Source: Mugil cephalus (Eukaryota; Chordata; Actinopteri; Mugiliformes; Mugilidae). From it: DNA of 64,000 nt. This document shows positions 26,780 to 37,559 of the stretch, piece after piece (within the stretch, counting starts at the first letter, position 1; every line of letters starts with the position of its first letter). Below the pieces are notes generated by a model. The model was not told the origin of the DNA. It made no database searches and saw only the letters and a program-made list of their open reading frames with translations. Both the position numbers and the translations under genes were made by a program. The stretch lies in contig NC_061773.1 of assembly GCF_022458985.1 (NCBI RefSeq), positions 5,028,001 through 5,092,000 on the forward strand. Reading direction: 5' to 3'.

Positions 26780-28308
26780 ATGGCTGGGAACCTGCAGCTA
26801 CTCATCCTCATGTGTGAGTTAAAACTTATTCTCAGCTTCTTTTCTTGTTAATGTTGCCTAATGTTTAATGTAGGACACTCAGCCATGTGATGACACTCAT
26901 GTCACTGATTTCTGTTACTGACGTGTTGTCTTACACCACTATAACAAATTAGAGTTGCTGATGAACTATTGTTGAATCTGTTTCAATTTTTTAATATTTC
27001 CTCCACCAGGTTTCTTTCTCGAGCTCAAAGCACAAGGTCAGTCTCTGAGTTTAATGTTTTCTCTTTTAATGTTTAATTTGAGCAGTTTGACTTCACTGAA
27101 TTTTTTTAAGTATATTATGAAAAACCATTGGTTCATCATGTAATTCATGTTACATCCATTTACCTCTAACATTTCAGACCTTCCTCCTCCTAATTTGATG
27201 GTGAATCAACAGGAGATTGAAGAAACAGACTCAGTGTTTCTCAACTGTCAGACTCCATCATCTGTTTCTGTGTCTCATTGTTATTTCAACTTTTTAAGAG
27301 ACAAACCAGCCATACATTTCTCCTGTCAGAAGACACTTTCAGCAACTGGACTTCTGTCACTGACACAGCAACGTTCACCTGCTACAGTTGAAGTGACATG
27401 TTTTTACCTTGATATGTTTTCATCTCCAGAGAGTAACATGTTGACCATCACCATACACAGTGAGTCCAAACTACTGAGAAGTAAATCACTATCGACTAAC
27501 TAACTAACTAACTAACTGACTAAATAGATAAATAAATGTATGTCTTAGTCCTCAATCTTCCACTAAAATCATATGATCAGAAAATACTTCAAAATGTATC
27601 TAATGTACTTTTATTTTTCAGAGGTTCTTCCACCTAAACTGACAGTGAATCCACCAGTGATCACAGAGACAGACTCAGTCTCTCTGAACTGTCAGCCTCC
27701 ACCATCAGCTTCTGTGTCTCAGTGTTATTTCAACTTTTTAAGAGACAAAGCAGCCAAGTCTTTCTCTTGTCTGAAGACACTGTCAGGAACTGAACTGCTG
27801 TCACTGGTACAACAACGTTCACCTGCTACAGTTGAAGTGACATGTTCTTACATGCGAGTGCATCAGTCTGAACACAGTAACATGTTGACCATCACCATAC
27901 AAAGTGAGTACACTTGTAAATGTATCAACATGTTTATTTCCCAGTAACAGTCATTTATTCCATCCACCATGTTTTTACTTTTTTAGCTCCTCAGCCTAAA
28001 CTGACAGTGACTCTACAGCTGATCATAGAGACAGAGTCAGTGGTATTGATCTGTGAGACTCCATCATCAGTTTCTGTGTCTCAGTGTTTTTTGTTCTTTA
28101 TGAGAACAAACACGTCCAGAGCTGTCTCTTGTCTGAAGCCACTGACAGGAACTGAGCTTCTGTAGATGTCACAGCAGAGTTCAGAAAAAAAAGAATAAAT
28201 CCTTTTACTTTTAAAATGTCACAGTGATACATAGCTGGAGACTGTGATGTTTCATGAGAGCTTCAACCACTGCAGCAAATTCTCTGAATTGGGGTTTCAT
28301 AATCAAAA

Positions 28309-28387
<79 letters not shown>

Positions 28388-31300
28388 GGGGAATTTCACA
28401 GCTCTGGGGAAGAAACTGACTCTTAGGTTAAATATTTTTGTGTTGACACAGAACTGACAGGCACAAGTCCATCCACAACAACACAGGAGATGACGACCCA
28501 GACAATCACATCTTTCAGAATGACCACAGGTGAGACATGTATCTAAACATCAGTCCATTACATCAACCAGTTACTGAAACTATTCTAAAGGTTTTCTTTT
28601 ATTGCACTAGGTCAGACTGTCACTATGTCAAGTAGCAGTTTTGGTTCACGATCTACTTCCCTAAAAGGTGACACACAAAATGAGTTTCCCAATAAATGAC
28701 ACACCAGGTCTAGATCTAGAGCACATTAAAACGTTTATCTTTTCATTGTTTTATATTTGTCTTTTGTTTCTTAAAGAAACAGTTTCTAGAGGAACTACCA
28801 GACCTGGTACAGGTGCTTTGACCCTGGGCTTGTTTCCTGTCACCACACCAGAGCCATCTTCAGGTGAACAAAATTTCTTCACATAGATATCATGTTTCTG
28901 TAACAATGCTCCTTGTGCTGTGTTTGTGGATTGTCATGCAGTTCAGAAACTAGTTTTGCATATTTACAATGTTTAACATGACTACCTCCAGTCTGGTGGT
29001 AGATATTATCTTGTTGGTGTGACGTCATCTGATTCTTTTGTTCTCATTCTGTAGGATTGAGACTTGCGGTCTTTGTTTTTCTGAAACAGATCTGTGGATG
29101 TGGAAGTTGGTAGTAGTTGTGCTTGGTTTTGGAGTGACTGTGGGCTTCATCCTACTGGGAGTGGTATTAGTTCATATCAAAAGAAGAAGTGGTAAGGACT
29201 GAAATCATTCGGCTTGAAAGCTCCAAAGTGTTTTTCTGTGTGTACACCGTTGAAGTACCACTTTTACCTCAGTTTGCAAATGTAAAAAGATGCAAAAGCT
29301 GCTCCGTCTTTTAGACCAGAGTTCATTCTGTTCAACCAGGAAATGACAACCACTAAAAATATCAACAGTTTAAAGTGAACTGATCTCAGTGGTTACTGAC
29401 TGCACTTTTCATACTCTCGTCTTCTTCTTTTTCCTACATTATTCAGGGAAGTGTAGTGACAAGAGGTAAGATTTGTTTTAAAAAATTATTTTCAACAACA
29501 GCTGAGTTACCTTGTTTAACAATGAAGTTCAGGTAAATGCTGAGTAAAGGTTCACTGGAGCATCAGCTACTGAAGCAGAGGGAAAAAACATATTCACATC
29601 CTGGATTATTTTAACAAGAGTTTTATTCATTCCCATACAGATTACAAGCCAGTGTTACTGGTAATGTACACGTTTACTGATTGGTCAACATCACAATATC
29701 ACTTCATACATATATGGTATGATTTGCACATTTCTTTTCGGTTCATTGAGCTTTTTTTTGTCCCCTGTTGTAGGTGAATCTGTGAACATGATGAGTGTTG
29801 ATCCTGGAGAACTGGTAATTTCCTTTTGGCAAAAGTCAAAATCACAGATCCTATACTACTGATGTGCATAACAAGGCTTCTTTGGCCTCTAACACTGCTC
29901 TCCTCCTGTAAAAAAAAAAAAAAAAAAGTTACCTGCAGGGAATATTGAGTCCTACCATGTGATCAGCTCATTGCCTGGTGCCGACTATCCCACTGCTGGT
30001 GAGCTTCTGCTTTTTCTCCTAGTGCTTATGACAAGAAACCATAATTATGTCCATAATTATGTCTAGCATGAGTTGTTTGCACTTTTTAAAAAGTACACAC
30101 TGTGTTTCCTCTAATAGTGGCCAGTATTCAGTTAATATTCAGAGGACAAATAAAAGCCGGTCTTGAATACAGTCTGCGTACGCCGATTATAGATGTAGTA
30201 ACACACAGGGACCACAGACATTGGGACGGTTACCCTTTATCGGTCATGTTTTCATGTGTGTATCTTACCATTTAAAACCCTGTAAATTTACTCAATAAAT
30301 GGACCTTGTTTATTTTTCATAGTTCAAACTGATACAATAGTGACATTTATATGTTTGTCCATTGTGACCACCCATGCTTAAGTGTTTATTGATCCTGCCC
30401 AGCTGCTGTTGCGTGAATGGTGTAGCTGCAAGTGAAAAAAAAAAATGTAAATGACAGGAAAACTTTGAGTATATGGTACGTATATGAAACAAAGGTATTA
30501 GAAATAAAGGCCTCCTTCTAAATAAGGTCTGCCTCCAATAATGGAAGGTGATCTGGACGGCTGAGTAAGTAAAGACCCCATCCGCTATTAGAAAAAATAC
30601 AGTATTGGACATATATACAGTACTGTGCAAATGTTTTAGGATTTTACAGCATTTTTTCCACAACTGGCTAAAACTTTTGCACAGTACTGTGGATATACAG
30701 TAATATTTTTGAAAGAATTCTTAGTTTACAGCATTTTTTCCACACCCGAGTAATGTATATATACATTTTATAATCAATCTGTGGGATTGATTAATGTTCC
30801 CCCACAAATCAAACATACTTTAAATACATATTTACATGAATATGACATATTTTAGTAGAGGGATAAAAGGAAGACGTTACCGCAGAGTGTAATATAGAAG
30901 AAATATAGTAGGTGGGGGTTCCCACTTAATCTCAGTTCAGGGGTCTTTGATCTGAAAAACATTGAAGACCTCTGGTTTACAGCATTTTTCCACACCAGTA
31001 CTCACTGTATATATACAGTACTCAGGTAAGGAAAAATGCTGTAAACTCAGAATGCTATCAAAATTATAAAAAATAGTTGTTTATTTTCTGATCAATTTAC
31101 AAAATGCAAAGTGAGCGAACAAAAGAAAAACCTAAGTCACATCAATATTTGGTGTTACTACCCTTTGCCTTCAAACCAGCATCAATCCTTATAGGTGCTC
31201 AAAGTCAGGGATTCTCCAGGATGGTCAAGGTCAAGTGAAAGGCCAAGGAAACTTAGTGCAGCAGAAGAAAATCACATCACGTCCATATAAATATTTGTCT

Positions 31301-32177
31301 GTAGCAGAAGGCAGTTTGTTCACTGAAATGCTGAGAAATCAGGCAGATACTTATCCATCATGGAGTACCATCAGGGAGGAGCATGATTGGCCCCAATTTA
31401 TTCTGCAGCAGAACAGAGAAACATACAGTCAATGTCATTAAGAAGAACAAGAATTCCTGGAAGTGATGTCATGGCCCCACAGAGCCCTGATTAACATCAT
31501 GGAGTGTGTCTGGGATTTCATGAAGAGACAGAAAGATATGAGGAAGTCTACATCCACAGAAGATCTGTGGTTAGTTCTCCAAGATGTTTGGAACAACCTA
31601 CCAGTCGAGTTCCCTCTAAAACCATGTGCAAGTACCTAGAAGAACTGATGCTGTCCTGAAGGCTGGTCACCCCAGATATTGATTTTATTTAGATTTCTCT
31701 TCCACTCATTCACTACATTTTGTTTATTAATGAAAATAAAGTATTAATTCTTCCAGTTTTGAAAACATTCTTAGTTTACTGCATTTTTTTTTTACCTGCC
31801 TAAAACTTTTGCACAGTACTGTATAGGATAAAACGATCAGATTTAAAAAGTAAAACATTCAGTTACCTTTATTAAAATACAATAAAAATACCTGTCACAT
31901 TAAGTTTATTCAGACAAATGGTGCAATAAAACATTTGTGATTGTCTTCCTTTTTTTAGGATTTGATCACAGGAATACTAGACAGTCGTGTGAAAATGAGA
32001 ATGTAAGTGACAAACTTACTAGTTGTAGAACTGAGCATGATTACTATTTAGAACTAAAGAGCTCTCACTGTCTTTTTTCCCTAGTCTGAAGTATACCATG
32101 TGTATGATGTAATCCCTGAGGAGCCAGCTGCAGTAGCTCTGGACAGTAACACCTACAGCACTGTAATGAAACACTAG
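26780..32177 (+). CDS. Gene B: Ig-domain receptor-like membrane protein with long tyrosine tail
   Basis: Exons: 26780-26813, 27010-27036, 27178-27459 (Ig 1), 27622-27903 (Ig 2), damaged Ig 3 from 27987, 28452-28529, 28611-28667, 28777-28863 (stalk), 29090-29191 (membrane), 29447-29465, 29641-29660, 29774-29814, 29929-29998, 31959-32002, 32085-32177. Skipping the damaged exon gives 1236 nt in frame, 411 residues: signal peptide 1-20, two four-Cys Ig-like domains 21-208, stalk 209-282, membrane segment about 290-312 followed by H-I-K-R-R, then a 95-residue tail. The last exon has Y-H-V-Y-D-V-I and, 17 residues on, Y-S-T-V. These resemble but do not strictly match ITIMs (no I/V/L/S at -2). The gene is either a working two-domain receptor using exon skipping or an early pseudogene. 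Intron 13 holds a Tc1-like element. Confidence 0.7.
27987..28195 (+). pseudogene. Damaged third Ig exon of gene B
   Basis: Matches exon 61407-61700 of gene E and exon 11674-11970 of gene A. The Ser codon TCG of the L-L-S-M motif has become TAG at 28163-28165, and about 10 bases later a deletion of roughly 170 bp removes the F-strand cysteine, the end of the exon and its splice donor. The acceptor (ttttttag) is intact. The exon is phase 1-1 in its sisters, so leaving it out keeps the frame. Confidence 0.85.
28313..28384. repeat. (GT)n microsatellite
   Basis: About 36 GT units in the intron before the first stalk exon of gene B; the same tract occurs in gene E at 61971-62040. Confidence 0.95.
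29910..29928 (+). repeat. A18 run at a splice acceptor of gene B
   Basis: Eighteen A then G immediately precede exon 29929-29998. The pyrimidine-rich tract (ctctcctcctgt) lies upstream of the A-run. In gene E the run has 25 A; in gene D the acceptor is a normal pyrimidine tract ending ttaag. Confidence 0.8.
30614..31825. mobile_element. Tc1/mariner-like remnant in the last large intron of gene B
   Basis: Both ends show acagtactgtgcaaa(a/t)gtttta in inverted orientation (30618 and 31802). A 75-bp solo inverted pair sits at 30618-30692. Inside, 31230-31650 carries plus-strand transposase debris: E-V-M-S-W-P, then I-M-E-C-V-W-D-F-M and a D-L-W..L-Q-D-V-W end, characteristic of the transposase C-terminus. 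No open frame remains. Confidence 0.7.
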
Positions 32178-32544
32178 TAAACACTGGAAGACCTGCAGGA
32201 TTAGTATCAGGGAGATTTTTTATTATTATTTTCTTTTTTTGGAGGAAAGTTTCTGTTTCCACAAATATCTGCAACCTGGTTAGTATGTTTGTAAAGGCTT
32301 CATACAGAGCCTAGTACATCATGCAGATACAGAACACATATCCTGCCCTCTGCTGTTGAACCTGAGCCTTGCATGTCCACTGGTCCACAGGCTTTATCCT
32401 GTCAGAAACAAATGTTGTCAGTAATCATCCAGGCAGAAAAGGTGGTCTTTGGAAATTAAGCGTTATGTACAGTAACATTAACAACATTCAACATATATTG
32501 TGTACATACACACAGATATTTACCATTATTTAGAAAATGTTTAA
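32178..32544 (+). other. 3' UTR and flank of gene B
   Basis: Directly follows the stop. No canonical AATAAA is obvious within the first 350 bases. Nothing else is recognised. Confidence 0.45.
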
Positions 32545-32750
32545 GTCCACAACATTATGACCATCGACAGGAGACATACATAACATTGACAATCTTGTGA
32601 CGATACAATGTACCTTGTATTCATGTGGATGTTACTTAGACATGTACCTCCCACATGGACCAGACCAGACACCCCACTCCATAGCAATGACACTCCTCTG
32701 GTGAGCCACAACTGTTTTGGAGGTCATAATGTTATGTCTGATCATTGTAT
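32545..32750. mobile_element. Short non-autonomous DNA element
   Basis: Left acaacattatgacc and right ggtcataatgttatgtctgatca are inverted repeats shared with the larger element at 52336-52875, of which this is an internally deleted relative. Confidence 0.65.
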
Positions 32751-32828
32751 ACCTTATCACATCAGTACTGTGGTTTGTATCATAATTAGTTGTAAATTTA
32801 TGCTTTAGTCGGGTATATGTCATCGTGT

Positions 32829-32941
32829 TTCTCTTCTCTTCTCTTCTCTTCTCTTCTCTTCTCTTCTCTTCTCTTCTCTTCTCTTCTCTTCTCTTCTCTT
32901 CTCTTCTCTTCTCTTCTCTTCTCTTCTCTTCTCTTCTCTTC
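32829..32941. repeat. (TCTTC)n pentanucleotide tract
   Basis: About 22 uninterrupted copies of a pyrimidine-only 5-bp unit. The Leu-Phe-Ser-Ser open frame across it is an artefact. Confidence 0.95.
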
Positions 32942-32949
32942 TGGTGTCT

Positions 32950-33600
32950 TCACATTAGGGGCCAGTGAGGCACTGCCCCCCCAGAGTATTATCAGCTATT
33001 GTAAATTTTCCTGTGTCAAAAATGTTGTTGCGTTAACAAGTAATAAACTTCATAATAAATAAACTCCCCAGTGAAATGTCCGCATTTGATGAATGCAATT
33101 TCTTCTGTAGACGCTTTTTGTAGTGTAGTTGTGTGTGAATAGGTTATTGTGCCTGATGCTGTGTCTCTGTTTCCGCTTGGTGGGTCACAGCTGAGATGGC
33201 CCTGGCCTGTAGTGTTGTGGACTTGTGAACTGCTATATGTGAATGTACGTGTACAGCGCACAGCTCAGTCTGGGTAGTTGGTCTGAAGTTCGGAGCCTCA
33301 GAGCACTTCTCATTGGCTGATATGAAAAAAGGGGCGGGGACTGCACAGGTCTTGCTAGCTCGGCTAACGTAGTAATATAACATACCGGTAGCTAATTCGC
33401 GTTTCATTTATTCGTTGCATGATGAATCAAGCTGATTACCTGGCTAGTGCGAGAATCAGGACTTCACCAGTTGAGCAGACATTGGAGATAAAAGGGACCA
33501 CATCGACCTGAGGATTTAATCGTTTCTTAAGAGGGAAAAGACGAAACTAGATCATTCAACAAAAAGAGGTTTAAGCAGAAAACTTGGTTAACAGGGAGCT
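32950..33600 (+). mobile_element. Probable hAT transposon 5' part
   Basis: Starts with aggggccagtgaggcactgcccc and includes a promoter-like patch (cattggctgat, then ggggcggggac at 33330-33345). Downstream a short plus frame, disrupted by a stop and a frameshift, reads like the lysine-rich lead of a zinc-finger hAT transposase. It is cut off by the SINE at 33610. Family assignment is tentative. Confidence 0.35.
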
Positions 33601-33609
33601 TGTCAAAAA

Positions 33610-33890
33610 GCTCGAGTCTTTCTGGATAGAGTTTGCATGTTCTCCCTGTTTCTGCGTGGGTTTTCTCTGGGTACTCCAGTTTCCTCCCGCCTCCAAAGGC
33701 TAATTGGTGACCTTAAATTGCCCCTATTGTGAGTATGAGTGGGAATAGTTGTTTGTCTCTGCGTTGGCCCTGCGATAGACTGGCGACCTGTCCAGGGTGT
33801 ACCCCACCTCTTGCCCAATGACAGCTTTGATAGGCTCCAGCCAACCCCGCAACCCTAGTGAGGATAAGAGGTAGTAGAAGATGAGATGAG
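33610..33890 (+). mobile_element. SINE, head-truncated
   Basis: Contains the conserved fish SINE body: gtttgcatgttctccctg, cctcccgcctccaaa, gactggcgacctgtccaggg, tgataggctccagcc and a gataagaggta end. The tRNA-like head present at 44330 is missing. Confidence 0.75.
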
Positions 33891-34139
33891 ATGTTTCGAG
33901 CTGGAGTTTTTGATATTGTGAGATCTTGAGCACTGACATTTAGTGGCACTATTGACATGATAATATCATCAGATTGGCATTGTTCGTGTGATGGCATTAT
34001 TCAGCTGTAATTTTTTTGTTGTCACCTGTTTGTGGTCAGGTGCTGTGGTCCCCTCTCTCACTTGGTACTGTGTTTTTACTGTGCAAATAAGTGTGACCCA
34101 GTTTTGAATGAGGCAACGGCCCAACACAGTTAAAAATCA
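33891..34139. other. No gene recognised
   Basis: AT-rich noncoding sequence between a SINE and Gypsy debris. Confidence 0.4.
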
Positions 34140-35300
34140 AATGCTCAAACGACTGCTCATCCACATGAATTGGACAAAGAGGAGCTAGTCTTATTGACTG
34201 GTTGGGCTTGCTGGTTAATTGACACGTGTGTCATGTTTTTATATATGCTGAGATGTCACGTTTAAGTCAGGGGGCAAAAACCAGTATCTCAACACCCGGT
34301 CATATGTTTTCATTACCTCTGGATGCACAGCTACATTGTTATGGCGAGTTAGCAAGATCAAGTCCTAAAACTTTCTCGGCACTACAAACTGAAGAACAGG
34401 TTCCCCAACAAGAGATTCTCCATGAGGCACCCATTTTCTAACAAATAAGCCCCCTTGCAGAAAATGGTGATCAGTAGAACTACTTATCTCACCAAGTGGA
34501 AGCACTTTATGAAACAGTGCATTCACAAACCAACATCAGTAGTTTCCAACCCTGGGGAAGAGGACCATAAGCCCACACCCTCACCAGCAACACAGTGCGC
34601 ATACCCATTTCAACATGCCCATTCATCAACCCTGGGACAAGACATAGGCTGTGCGTCCAATGAGAAGGGTAAAATAGACTCACGCACAAATGAGTCAAAT
34701 GAGGCAGTATCATGCAGTATCTTTACTTGCACCTGTTCATCACTACCTTGTAAATACACAAAACCCTCAAAATGAATAGTCCAAAATCCTCCTTACTCTT
34801 CCGCTGCATGGGTTTAACATACTGCATGTCAATTGCAACTGGGATGAGTTGTCAAAGCAGCTGGTCTTACGTTTGCATTGAAGAATTTAGTTTTTGCTTT
34901 GAGGACTGGACACTCACTCTTCCAATGGCACTCCTGGTCAGGACAAATTGCAACGTTAGCGCCTGATCACACCCATTTCCTGGACTTAACTATTTGCTCA
35001 AATAATGCAAAGAAATAATCATGATCTTTTTCATTGAATTTTGGAAGCAGGTGTAAATTACTGAAAGTATCAAAAGATGCCACTGCTACACCATCAGGGC
35101 TCTCATTATCAGGCAAACCTAGTTTTTTATTCTGCACCTCGCCTAGCCAGCTCAGTCCTTTGCTTCATCTCTTCCAAAGCCAATTCTTTCTGCTTCATTT
35201 TTTCAAGTTGTACTTGTAGATACTATTCGTGATTTTGTTTGGAGTTCTTTTTGATGCTCAGAACTCATAACAGCAGACAAACCTGCAGACACCGAAGTTC
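34140..35300 (-). mobile_element. Gypsy gag/protease fragment
   Basis: Minus-strand translation, with stops and shifts, shows a gag-like L-P-K-F-N-E-K-D motif near 35030, then a cysteine-rich C-P-D-Q-E-C-H piece near 34920, and a protease-like region with V-K-I-L-H-D-T (normally D-T-G) near 34720. All parts are broken. Confidence 0.5.
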
Positions 35301-37130
35301 CCACAACAGGCATAATTATTCCCTGTTCCAACAAACCTGCTTGCAAACTGCCCTTAACGGAATCCTTTAATATTCTATCCAATATCTCAGTCTTTTATTT
35401 CTCATCTATTAGCAGTAACTGATCCTTAGTACAGAATGTATACATGGATAAACCAAAAAAAAAAAGGTATGAAATGTAATGTTGAGAGTCAGTATGCAAT
35501 ATCTGGAGGAGTGGAGTATTTTGTGTGAAGTCCTGAATGCAGGAGGAAATAATACTTAGTTGTTACCCTTAAATCCTTATTCCCAATACACCCACAGGTG
35601 AGGCAAATTGGCCTGACGACCTGTCCCAACCTCCACATAGGGAATTCACTCAACCAGGGAGAAAACAGGCGGGCAGGCCGTCACACCACTTCCGTTCTTG
35701 AAAGGCATGATACAAAGTGGGGATCTTGTTGGTGGTTCCAGAAAAGTTCCAAAAACTCCCCAACTGTGACTGTACCAGCTAAAGACTATGAGCCCATCAC
35801 ACAGGATGTGAAGTCAAAGTCCTCAACCCTTCCTTTTGAAGATTCTTCCTTTGGAAATAATAATTCTTTACCATCCCGGAGAATTCTGTTTACTGTCTTC
35901 TTTCCTGGCAATGATCTCTCTTGTGCCCCCACCAGGCTGACCTGCCTGAAATAACCATGTTCATAACTCATCCAACCCAGTTCAATCTCTCTTGTTGTTT
36001 GTACAGCATTCTTGAGTCCCAAACCCAGTCCTGGGTGAGAATTATTTGATGAGCTTGTTGTTGCTTAGCCAGAGCTTGGAAATTCATTTTTGGCAAAGAC
36101 ACTGTCTCTAAAATGAGAAAAATAGTTTGTCAGGATTTCTTAATTCATCAACCTAACAATGTCATGGTCCACCTGACACTGTAAAAAATACAAAACCCTC
36201 ATTAGTCTCAGTATTACTACGAGATTTCTAAAGCAGATGATTTTCAACCTAAAGTGGGAGCGTTATTGTTAAAATTGCTAAGACAGTGGATGGACAACAA
36301 TCGTATTGTCTGAACCAAATGCTCAGTTCCTTGAACCCATTCATCAAATTGGCTGACCTTTTGGCAAAACTTTGCAGATACACAACTTGCAGACCTATTC
36401 TCACCATGAAAAACACATTTTTACACTGATTCACATGTGTTGCATGATGGTAAGCACAGGTAGTAAAAGTGAAACTCAATTAAAGCACAAGTGTCACAAC
36501 TTGAATACAACAACTCAAAACTGATCACACTTACAGCTAAATATGTGCGAAAACCAATGTAAGCCAGTTCAATGAGCCTGTTTGTTGAAGTTTCACTATG
36601 TACGGAAACAACTGGGTTTCTGTTCTCATAGCAGTTCATCATTTGGGGCCATTTTCTCGATGTATTCTTGGATTTTCGATGTTTCATCCTGGACCGTTGC
36701 CTTGATGCTCACTATGGTAATGTTTTTTTAGGTGAATATTACCGTAATGTGTAATATCTCATGTTCTTAAAAGGGTTATCAATTAGATAGCTTACTGTAA
36801 AGAAGATATTAGGGACCTCAAACTATTGGTGAATTTTTATCTGCATGAAATCATAGTATCACATCCATAGTAATAAATGGTATCTCCACAAGAGATTCCT
36901 CAGAGAGAACCCAGGCATAAATGTGTCCCGCTCCCAGTTTTTTAAGCTGAAGCCCTGAGACAAAGGTTTCAGACGGAGAAACATCTGTCTGTAAAATTCA
37001 TGAGAATTTTTCAAGCACCAGCTTGAGATAATAAATACATATTCATTAATACACAGGACAAGATGTTACAATCCCTTGTGCCATGATCTAAGGCAAAACT
37101 CCTTTAGAAGCCAGGTCCAACTGGACAACC
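35301..37130. other. Repeat debris, no gene supported
   Basis: A minus frame at 35786-36022 (G-L-K-N-A-V-Q-T-T-R-E-I then a G-A-Q-E-R pattern) resembles repeated uncharacterised fish proteins, but it is short and lacks context. The rest shows no recognisable domain. Confidence 0.3.
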
Positions 37131-37139
37131 AACCAGCAG

Positions 37140-37470
37140 ACCAGTGGTCAGCTACTAACTAACCTAGCCAGCGGCAGTAGGTAATAGAGATGATGGGAAT
37201 GTGACCACACTCGACCCGACATCTTTTCCTTCTGCCTATGTCAGAAACGAGATACAACTAGCCTAGCCACAGAAATAAAACACTAGAAAACACCAGCTAA
37301 TTAGCCTAGCCACCAGCAGTAGGTAAGAAATGATGGGAATGTGACCACACTCGACCAGGCATCTCTTCCTTCTGCCTATGTCAAAATAGCTCTATCACAC
37401 ACCAGCTAATTAGCCTAACCGCCAGAAGTAAGTAAGAAATGATGGCTTCAAACAACATTCCTCCCCTCTG
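37140..37470. repeat. Three imperfect tandem repeats, unit about 120-145 bp
   Basis: Each unit contains agctaattagcctagcca-like sequence, cag(c/a)agtaggtaa, gatgggaatgtgaccacactcgacc and ccttctgcctatgtca, at about 37150, 37295 and 37405 (the last one shorter). They lie just downstream, on the minus strand, of the end of the R2-like LINE protein and probably form its 3' UTR. Confidence 0.7.
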
Positions 37471-37559
37471 CCAAGATCAGAAATTACACAAAAGAAAACA
37501 CCAGCAAACGAGCCTAACTAGCAGCCACCACGCCACCATGTGCCTTTCAACCAACAGAT

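Noticed and set aside
27147-27503. Single-exon reading of the Ig frames (also 27573-27947, 61058-61903) as intronless genes
   Set aside because: Each frame runs through obvious splice donors and acceptors; conserved introns and phases show they are exons of larger genes. The 281-residue frame at 61058-61903 is two Ig exons joined by an intron that happens to be open.
28211-28457. His-Thr and Cys-Val repeat open frames
   Set aside because: They cross a (GT)n microsatellite inside an intron of gene B.
32085-32177. Strict ITIM or ITAM in the tails
   Set aside because: The residue two before the key tyrosines is His, Asn or Gly instead of I/V/L/S, and the spacing between the YxxI and YxxV units (13 residues) is slightly longer than the classical ITAM range, so only the looser term tyrosine motif is used.
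32817-33062. Leu-Phe-Ser-Ser repeat protein
   Set aside because: It is the translation of a (TCTTC)n tract.
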